From DATIJJ01 sp039936115 (GTDB lineage Bacteria; Pseudomonadota; Gammaproteobacteria; DSM-16500), in assembly GCA_039936115.1 (NCBI GenBank), contig JBDTIZ010000034.1:1-14743 (forward strand): 14,743 bases of DNA, read 5' to 3'. Of this stretch, positions 1 through 5,231 are shown in pieces; position 1 is the stretch's first letter; the number at the start of each line of letters is the position of its first letter. The notes under the pieces are model-generated. The model had not been told where the DNA came from. It did not search any database and saw only the letters and a list, made by a program, of their open reading frames with translations. Made by a program: the position numbers and the translations under genes.

Positions 1-164
1 ATCATTAAACACAGATTTCAAAAAAAATTTCTCCCAATGAAAATTTATTTCATCCCTCTCTTTTTGGTATCTTTTTTGGTCTTTTAGTTGTCAATTGATC
101 GATTAACAATCCAATTCCAATCGCTCAACTAGGAAATACCCTATAAAATTCAATCGACCAAAAG

Positions 165-207
165 CAGTGCATGAATCCAAACTGAAGTACCAGCACTGGA
201 TTTTTTT
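165..207 (+). terminator. Possible terminator or attenuator upstream of ihfB
   Basis: CAGTGC (165-170) can pair with GCACTG (193-198), and GGA plus seven T residues follow at 199-207. The stem is short and its loop is 22 nt, so this is only a weak intrinsic terminator. It may end an upstream gene, for example rpsA by synteny, or attenuate read-through into ihfB. Confidence 0.3.
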
Positions 208-216
208 GTACAAATG

Positions 217-229
217 TAATATATTGATT
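217..229 (-). promoter_or_regulatory. Perfect IHF consensus site upstream of ihfB
   Basis: TAATATATTGATT fits the reverse complement of the IHF consensus WATCARNNNNTTR at every defined position. It lies 57 bp upstream of the ihfB start and abuts the extended -10 element at 229-237. IHF genes are autoregulated in E. coli, so a self-binding site is plausible. IHF sites do occur by chance in AT-rich DNA, so position is the main support. Confidence 0.5.
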
Positions 230-237
230 GTTATAGC
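229..237 (+). promoter_or_regulatory. Extended -10 promoter candidate for ihfB
   Basis: TGTTATAGC is a TGn extended -10 followed by TATAGC (4 of 6 to TATAAT). No good -35 box is found at normal spacing, which is tolerated with an extended -10. Transcription would begin near 244, giving a leader of about 40 nt. Confidence 0.4.
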
Positions 238-285
238 AGATGTTGAATACCTAACCAAACGGAGGCAGCATTACTGCTGAATAAC

Positions 286-624
286 ATGCTGATCAAATCC
301 CAATTGATTGCTGAAATTAGTCGACAACTACCTCATCTTCCTGAAAAAGATATTGCCCTTGCTGTTAACAGTATCATCGAGCAAATGAGCGATGTACTGA
401 GTAATGGCGGCCGTATTGAAATCCGCGGCTTCGGGAGCTTTTGTCTTCATTACCGTCCACCACGCAAAGCGCACAATCCTAAAACTGGTGAAAAGCTTAT
501 TACGAACCCTAAATATGCGGTTCACTTTAAGCCAGGCAAAGAATTGCGCGAACAAGTGAACGCCAACCGTCACATTCCATTGCAAGAAGAGATGGATGGA
601 AGTGATGCTGACGATGAAACTTAG
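286..624 (+). CDS. ihfB: Integration host factor subunit beta
   Basis: This is the beta subunit of the heterodimeric nucleoid protein IHF, which binds specific sites and bends DNA sharply in recombination, replication and promoter architecture. The 112-residue product matches the HU/IHF fold throughout: an N-terminal helical dimerisation part, then GRIEIRGFGSF (about residues 42-52), the arm motif with NPKTGE, and HFKPGKELRE near residue 80. IEIRGFGSFCLHYR and HFKPGKEL follow IHF-beta rather than HU. The family is usually 90-100 residues; the extra length here is an acidic C-terminal tail (EEMDGSDADDET). The ATG at 286 aligns with the family start. The only good Shine-Dalgarno, GGAGG at 261-265, lies 20 nt upstream, which is unusually far, and two in-frame CTG codons (274, 277) sit between. 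An IHF consensus site lies just upstream. Confidence 0.95.
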   Translation: MLIKSQLIAEISRQLPHLPEKDIALAVNSIIEQMSDVLSNGGRIEIRGFGSFCLHYRPPRKAHNPKTGEKLITNPKYAVHFKPGKELREQVNANRHIPLQEEMDGSDADDET

Positions 625-642
625 CGGTTATTTGCTTTGTAG

Positions 643-732
643 GTAGGGGCGAACTATGGGTTCGCTCTCTTAATTGAAGAAATAACGTTAGCATATTAAG
701 GCCGCAAGGCGAACACACAGGTTCGCCCCTAC
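643..732. repeat. Inverted pair of palindromes (REP/MITE-like)
   Basis: Two arms face each other between the convergent ihfB and dcd genes. GTAGGGGCGAAC (643-654) is the exact reverse complement of 721-732. GTTCGC (660-665) also pairs with GCGAAC (709-714), so the whole element can form one stem of about 18 pairs with an internal loop. Each arm can fold alone too: GCGAAC/GTTCGC at 649-665 and again at 709-726. A GCC-GCAA-GGC mini-hairpin lies at 701-710. The structure may serve as a bidirectional terminator for both genes. Similar GTAGGGGCG palindromes occur in other bacterial genomes as I recall, which I cannot verify here. Confidence 0.7.
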
Positions 733-737
733 ATGCA

Positions 738-1304
738 TCATGTAATCGGTAACGTCACCCCAAGCTGTCCCTGATACTTCCCTTGACGATCACGATAAGA
801 AGTCTCGCACGCTTCGTCAGATTCTAAAAATAACAATTGCGCCACACCTTCGTTTGCATAAATTTTGGCTGGCAACGGTGTAGTATTAGAAAATTCCAGA
901 GTAATATGCCCTTCCCACTCTGGTTCAAGCGGTGTGACATTCACAATAATGCCGCAACGAGCATAAGTTGATTTACCTACACAAATCACCAACACATTAC
1001 GTGGCACCCGCAAATATTCGACACTGCGTGCAAGCGCAAACGAGTTGGGTGGAATAATGCAAACATCCGATTCAACATCGACAAAACTGGTTTCACAAAA
1101 ATTCTTAGGATCCACGATGGCTGAATTAATGTTGGTAAAAATTTTAAATTCTCTAGCACACCGCACATCATAACCATAACTTGAAGTACCATGCGAAATC
1201 GTCTTACCACCGGCTGATTGACGAACCTGGCCTGGTTCAAAAGGTTCAATCATGCCCTGTTGCTCACTCATGCGGCGAATCCATTTATCCGATTTGATAC
1301 TCAT
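738..1304 (-). CDS. dcd: dCTP deaminase
   Basis: This cytosolic enzyme deaminates dCTP to dUTP (EC 3.5.4.13), which dUTPase then turns into the dUMP used for thymidylate synthesis. The 188-residue product is full length for the family and has its signature motifs: SSYGYDVR (41-48), GKSTYARCG (110-118), VTPLEPEWEGHITLEFSN (123-140) and QGKYQGQ near 174-180. By alignment with E. coli Dcd, S112, R116 and E137 correspond to catalytic S111, R115 and E138. The trimeric Dcd/dUTPase fold is expected. The start is supported by AAAGGA (complement of 1313-1318) 8 nt upstream. It lies 16 nt after the apbC stop on the same strand, so the two are probably co-transcribed. Mono-functional Dcd is more likely than the bifunctional DCD-DUT type, because the gammaproteobacterial sequence pattern dominates. 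Confidence 0.95.
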   Translation of the reverse strand: MSIKSDKWIRRMSEQQGMIEPFEPGQVRQSAGGKTISHGTSSYGYDVRCAREFKIFTNINSAIVDPKNFCETSFVDVESDVCIIPPNSFALARSVEYLRVPRNVLVICVGKSTYARCGIIVNVTPLEPEWEGHITLEFSNTTPLPAKIYANEGVAQLLFLESDEACETSYRDRQGKYQGQLGVTLPIT

Positions 1305-1320
1305 AAGGCATATCCTTTAA

Positions 1321-2139
1321 TTAATCATTTTTAATCACAATCTTTGGAAACTTAACTGAAACCTCTCGTGCCTGCAAGGAAAGATTTGCCACAATTTGCC
1401 GGGCAATCTCGCGATAAAGTTGGGCGTTTTGGCTTGCAGGATCGGCTACCACAGTTGGTTTGCCACTGTCAGTTTCCTGACGTATTTGTAAATCAAGCGG
1501 CAAAGCGCCCAACAATGGAATACTATATTGCTCTGCAAGCTGTTTCCCACCGCCTTCACCGAAAATTGATTCGGCATGACCACACTGAGAACAAATGTGA
1601 ATACTCATATTTTCAATCACACCAAGAACTGGCACATTGACCTTACGAAACATTTCATACGCACGACGTGCATCTAACAAAGCAAGATCTTGCGGAGTCG
1701 TCACAACAACAGCCGCAGTCACGGGAATTTTTTGTGCCAAAGTCAATTGAATATCGCCTGTCCCTGGCGGTAAATCGATAATCAGATAATCGAGATTATC
1801 CCAAAGCGTATCGTTCAATAACTGCTGTAAAGCCCCGCTAACCATAGGTCCGCGCCAAATCATAGGCGTATTTTCATCGATTAAATACCCGATCGACATG
1901 GACTGAATGCCGTGGGCTAGGATAGGCATAATTTTTTTCTGATCTTTAATCTCGGGCCTAGCATTAATTCCCAACATTAAAGGCACGCTGGGTCCATAAA
2001 TATCAGCATCCAAAATCCCGACGCGGAAATCATCCTGCGCTAAAGCCAGCGCCAGATTCACTGCCGTGGTTGATTTGCCGACACCCCCTTTACCAGAGGC
2101 AACAGCGATAATATTTTTGATATTGGGTAACGCGTTCAT
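1321..2139 (-). CDS. apbC: Mrp/ApbC-family iron-sulfur carrier ATPase, short form
   Basis: This is a P-loop ATPase of the Mrp/NBP35 family that carries Fe-S clusters to target proteins in the cytoplasm. The deviant Walker A GKGGVGKST is at residues 16-24, DADIYGPS at 44-51, the IIDLPPGTGD switch at 120-129, and the CSQC motif (C183, C186), which would bridge a cluster between two monomers. At 272 residues it lacks the N-terminal MIP18/DUF59-like domain of E. coli Mrp (about 369 residues). An upstream in-frame ATG at 2187 would add 16 residues, but it has no Shine-Dalgarno, and a perfect TATAAT lies inside that extension. The ATG at 2139 follows TAGGA by a few bases and is preferred. dcd follows after 16 nt, and metG diverges, as mrp and metG do in E. 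coli. Confidence 0.93.
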   Translation of the reverse strand: MNALPNIKNIIAVASGKGGVGKSTTAVNLALALAQDDFRVGILDADIYGPSVPLMLGINARPEIKDQKKIMPILAHGIQSMSIGYLIDENTPMIWRGPMVSGALQQLLNDTLWDNLDYLIIDLPPGTGDIQLTLAQKIPVTAAVVVTTPQDLALLDARRAYEMFRKVNVPVLGVIENMSIHICSQCGHAESIFGEGGGKQLAEQYSIPLLGALPLDLQIRQETDSGKPTVVADPASQNAQLYREIARQIVANLSLQAREVSVKFPKIVIKND

Positions 2140-2167
2140 AACATTCCTAATCAATAAAATTTGCTCA

Positions 2168-2197
2168 ATTATAGATGCGCCTATCATAAGCGCACAA
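2168..2197 (-). promoter_or_regulatory. Promoter for apbC-dcd
   Basis: On the minus strand a perfect TATAAT (complement of 2168-2173) is preceded by TTGTGC (complement of 2192-2197) at 18-bp spacing. Transcription would start near 2161, about 20 nt upstream of the ATG at 2139. This placement excludes the longer frame starting at 2187. Confidence 0.6.
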
Positions 2198-2202
2198 GCA
2201 CG

Positions 2203-2230
2203 ATGACGATTTATTAGAACATGCTATAAT
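2203..2230 (+). promoter_or_regulatory. Extended -10 promoter for metG
   Basis: TGCTATAAT (2222-2230) is a perfect extended -10. ATGACG (2203-2208) is a 4-of-6 -35 box at 16-bp spacing. Transcription would start near 2237, leaving about 38 nt of leader before the ATG at 2275. The in-frame TTG at 2242 would then sit at the very 5' end of the message, which argues against it as the start. Confidence 0.65.
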
Positions 2231-2274
2231 TCAGCAACTTTTTGACGCCTAATCATAATGAGAGCAAGAACCAC

Positions 2275-4287
2275 ATGTCGCAAACAAATCGAAAAATATT
2301 AGTCACTTACGCATTACCCTATGCGAATGGTTCTCTACATCTGGGCCATCTCGTCGGATTCATTCAAAGTGATATATGGGTACGTTTTCAAAAAATGCGC
2401 GGCGCTAACTGTACGTTTGTCAGTGGCTGCGACAGCCACGGCACGCCTATTATGATCCAAGCCGCTAAAGCTAACCTAGACGCCAACGATTTGGTTGAAA
2501 AAATTCGCAGCGAACATCAAGCGGATTTAAGAGATTTTTTAGTCGGTCTCGACAACTACCACACCACCCACTCACCGGAAAACAAAGAATTAGTCGAAAC
2601 CGTTTTTGAGCGACACTTAAAAAAAGATAACATCGCAAGACGTGTTATCAAACAAGCATTTGACCCAGAAAAACAAATGTTTCTGCCTGATCGTTTTATC
2701 AAAGGCGAATGCCCACGTTGCAATGCGCCTGATCAATACGGTGATAATTGCGAAGTCTGCGGCGCAACGTATGCACCGACAGAATTAAAAAATGCTTACT
2801 CCACTTTGTCTGGTGCAAAACCCATCGAAAAAGAATCCGAGCATTATTTTTTAAAATTAGACCGCTACGAAAAATTTTTACAAGATTGGACTCGTGCGGG
2901 TCACTTACAAGATCAAGTCACCAACAAACTCGACGAATGGTTCAAGGTCGGCTTGAAAGAATGGGATATCTCGCGCGATGCGCCGTATTTTGGATTTAAT
3001 ATTCCGGGTGATAAAAATAAATATTTTTATGTTTGGTTAGATGCGCCAATTGGCTATATGGCGAGTTTTAAAAATTTATGTGAACGCCGCCCTGACTTAA
3101 ATTTTGCTGAATACTGGGAGCAAAACAGCCAGGTGGAATTGCACCAATTTATTGGCAAAGATATTATTTATTTTCATGCACTGTTTTGGCCAGCGCTCTT
3201 AGACGGTGCTGAATTCCGCACGCCAACACGTATTTTTACTCATGGATTTTTAACCATTGACGGACAAAAGATGTCGAAATCCCGCGGCACATTCATTAAA
3301 GCGCGCACGTATCTCGATCACTTCAAACCAGAATATTTACGTTACTATTTATCGACTAAACTAAGCGATCGCGTTGAAGATTTAGATATTAATCTCGATG
3401 ATTTTACCACGCGCGTGAATTCTGATTTAGTTGGAAAATTTGTTAACATCGCCAGCCGTTGTGCGAGTTTTATCAATAAATTTTATGCGGGAAAATTATC
3501 AGCACAGATCGCTGACCCTGAACTCTATAAAGAATTTTCTTCAGCAGGAGACAGCATCGCTGAAAAATTTGAGAAACTGGAATTCAGTCAAGCAATGCGC
3601 GATATCATGGCGCTCGCTGATCGCGCTAATCAATATATCGATGAAAAAAAACCTTGGTCTGCGATTAAAGATCCAACGCAAGCACAATCAGTACATGATA
3701 TTTGTAGCATGGGAATTCATTTATTTCGCGTACTAATGATTTATTTAAAACCCGTGATGCCTGAGATGGCAAAGAATGTGGAAGGTTTTTTAAATTGCTC
3801 ACCTTTACTTTGGTCTGACAAAGACAAGGCGTTACTGAATCACAAGATCAACGAATTTCAACCTTTAGCACAACGTTTAGAGAAAAAACAAATTGAGGCA
3901 TTAAAAATGGACGCACAACAACCCGCTGAAAACACTACACCTGAAGCCGAAAAGAAAACATTTATCAGTATCGATGACTTTGCCAAAATTGATTTACGAA
4001 TTGCCAAAGTTGTGACTGCGCAACATGTCGAAGGCGCTGAAAAATTACTGCAATTAGAATTAGATTTAGGCGATGAAAAACGTCAAGTATTTGCTGGCAT
4101 TAAATCAGCCTATCAACCTGACCAACTCGTTGGAAAACTAATTGTGATGGTGGCAAATCTCGCTCCGCGCAAAATGCGTTTTGGTGTTTCTGAAGGCATG
4201 ATGTTAGTGGCAAAAGGTAATGGCGAAAAAGATCTCTGGGTCATTAGCCCTGAAAGCGGTGCTGAACCCGGCATGAAGGTACAATAA
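2275..4287 (+). CDS. metG: Methionyl-tRNA synthetase
   Basis: This enzyme charges tRNA-Met and initiator tRNA with methionine in the cytoplasm. At 670 residues it matches the long, dimeric E. coli type (677). The class I signature HLGH is at 22-25 and KMSKS at 332-336. The zinc-binding connective domain shows two CxxC pairs (CPRC and CEVC) flanking PDQYGDN, close to the E. coli sequence. The anticodon-binding helical domain follows, with MGIHLFRVLMIYLKPVMP. The C-terminal tRNA-binding/dimerisation domain runs from about 563 to the end, with IDLRIAKV, NLAPRKMRFG and SEGMM. The ATG at 2275 is preferred because MSQTNRKILVTYALPYANG aligns with the E. coli N-terminus. The TTG at 2242 would add 11 unmatched residues. 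It diverges from apbC, and rnfB follows after 12 nt. Confidence 0.97.
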   Translation: MSQTNRKILVTYALPYANGSLHLGHLVGFIQSDIWVRFQKMRGANCTFVSGCDSHGTPIMIQAAKANLDANDLVEKIRSEHQADLRDFLVGLDNYHTTHSPENKELVETVFERHLKKDNIARRVIKQAFDPEKQMFLPDRFIKGECPRCNAPDQYGDNCEVCGATYAPTELKNAYSTLSGAKPIEKESEHYFLKLDRYEKFLQDWTRAGHLQDQVTNKLDEWFKVGLKEWDISRDAPYFGFNIPGDKNKYFYVWLDAPIGYMASFKNLCERRPDLNFAEYWEQNSQVELHQFIGKDIIYFHALFWPALLDGAEFRTPTRIFTHGFLTIDGQKMSKSRGTFIKARTYLDHFKPEYLRYYLSTKLSDRVEDLDINLDDFTTRVNSDLVGKFVNIASRCASFINKFYAGKLSAQIADPELYKEFSSAGDSIAEKFEKLEFSQAMRDIMALADRANQYIDEKKPWSAIKDPTQAQSVHDICSMGIHLFRVLMIYLKPVMPEMAKNVEGFLNCSPLLWSDKDKALLNHKINEFQPLAQRLEKKQIEALKMDAQQPAENTTPEAEKKTFISIDDFAKIDLRIAKVVTAQHVEGAEKLLQLELDLGDEKRQVFAGIKSAYQPDQLVGKLIVMVANLAPRKMRFGVSEGMMLVAKGNGEKDLWVISPESGAEPGMKVQ

Positions 4288-4299
4288 AATTAAACCGTC

Positions 4300-4923
4300 A
4301 TGAAAAAATCTATTACACTTGAACAAATCGACGCGCTACTTCCGCAAACTCAATGCGGTCTTTGCACTTATCCTGGTTGTATGCCTTATGCAACTGCGCT
4401 TCTGGAAAATCGTGCTGAAATTAATTTATGTCCACCTGGCGGCGTCGATGGCTTACTTGCGATTGCAAATTTATTACATCGTGATCCAACGCCTTTTATC
4501 GCTGACATGCAGCAAAAAGCCAAGCCCAGTTTGACAGCGGTGATTCGCGAAGACGAATGCATAGGCTGCACCAAATGCATCCAAGCTTGTCCTGTCGATG
4601 CTATTCTGGGTGGCCCTAAGTTGATGCATACTGTCATCACAAGTGAGTGCACGGGTTGTGAATTATGTGTTGAACCTTGTCCTGTTGACTGTATTGATAT
4701 TTTGCCGCTGCCGATTAAATTTGAAAATGACACTGAAAAAAAACACCGAGCTGACTATCTGCGAAAGCGTTATCGTGCACGTGAAAATCGCTTGTTGCAA
4801 AAAAATGAACGCGATGGAGTGACTGAGCTTATTTCGGATGATAAAAGTTTTATCAATGATAAAAAACATTATATTGAAGCAGCGATTTTGAGATCTAAAA
4901 TAAGAAAAAATAAATCTATATAG
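4300..4923 (+). CDS. rnfB: Stand-alone RnfB/RsxB-type ferredoxin protein
   Basis: This 207-residue iron-sulfur protein resembles the cytoplasmic part of RnfB/RsxB, the electron-transfer subunit of the Rnf complex. An N-terminal 4Fe-4S domain has C19, C22, C27 and C44 in the RnfB-type CGLCTYPGC context. A two-cluster ferredoxin unit follows, with C87-x2-C90-x2-C93-x3-C97 and C117-x2-C120-x2-C123-x3-C127. The usual N-terminal membrane anchor is absent; the protein starts directly with a cytosolic helix. After residue 140 comes a highly charged, lysine/arginine-rich tail unlike E. coli RsxB. No rnfA, C, D, G or E lies nearby, so its partner is unclear and a role in a membrane Rnf pump is not shown. 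As I recall, similar genes follow metG in other gammaproteobacteria. It probably shares the metG transcript. No clear Shine-Dalgarno precedes it, which suggests translational coupling. Confidence 0.85.
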   Translation: MKKSITLEQIDALLPQTQCGLCTYPGCMPYATALLENRAEINLCPPGGVDGLLAIANLLHRDPTPFIADMQQKAKPSLTAVIREDECIGCTKCIQACPVDAILGGPKLMHTVITSECTGCELCVEPCPVDCIDILPLPIKFENDTEKKHRADYLRKRYRARENRLLQKNERDGVTELISDDKSFINDKKHYIEAAILRSKIRKNKSI

Positions 4924-5231
4924 AAAGAAAGTAATGGACTATTATTTTATAGGTATCGCCCTTAAAATAAACAGTTTTCAGCTTAAAATAATGTAGTTTT
5001 ATGCATAATTAAAAAATTTACATAGGCTTATGATTAAAATGATAAATTCCTGTTGCGATAAGTAATTTTACTGAAAGCCTCTGAAACTAGTGCGAAGCAC
5101 AAGAATAGCTATCTTAACTCTTTGATAAAACCTTATCTCCATTTTAGCATGGATGTTGCTCTACATTTACTAGAATTCTGTTACATGCTGTTTTAGTCAT
5201 TAACCTCCGAGAACCTGATAAATTCTCTTCA
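4924..5231. other. AT-rich convergent intergenic region without a gene
   Basis: This 308-nt gap separates rnfB from the oppositely oriented repeat-protein gene. I find no convincing frame, RNA gene or strong terminator. The one notable structure is an imperfect direct repeat with a 21-nt period: CTTAAAATAA followed by a G(T)4 stretch at 4961-4978, and again from 4982. It may be decayed coding or mobile DNA, but nothing recognisable remains. Confidence 0.5.

Larger units (their letters stand above)
1..285. other. Non-coding leader region upstream of ihfB
   Basis: I see no credible reading frame here. The stretch is very AT-rich. It holds a small AT-only inverted repeat (ATGAAA 37-42 with TTTCAT 48-53), a hairpin followed by a T run (165-207), a perfect IHF consensus site (217-229) and an extended -10 element (229-237). 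In many gammaproteobacteria rpsA lies directly upstream of ihfB. If that holds here, rpsA ends before the window begins. Confidence 0.6.

Noticed and set aside
2242..2274. TTG at 2242 as the metG start
   Set aside because: It would add 11 residues that do not align with MetG, and it lies about 5 nt after the predicted transcription start; the ATG at 2275 fits the family.
4386..4733. 115-residue minus-strand frame within rnfB
   Set aside because: It is antisense to the cysteine-rich ferredoxin coding sequence and has no family features.
4934..4996. 20-codon frame just after rnfB (starts MDYYFIG)
   Set aside because: It has only a weak purine-rich leader, spans the imperfect 21-nt direct repeat and shows no recognisable feature.
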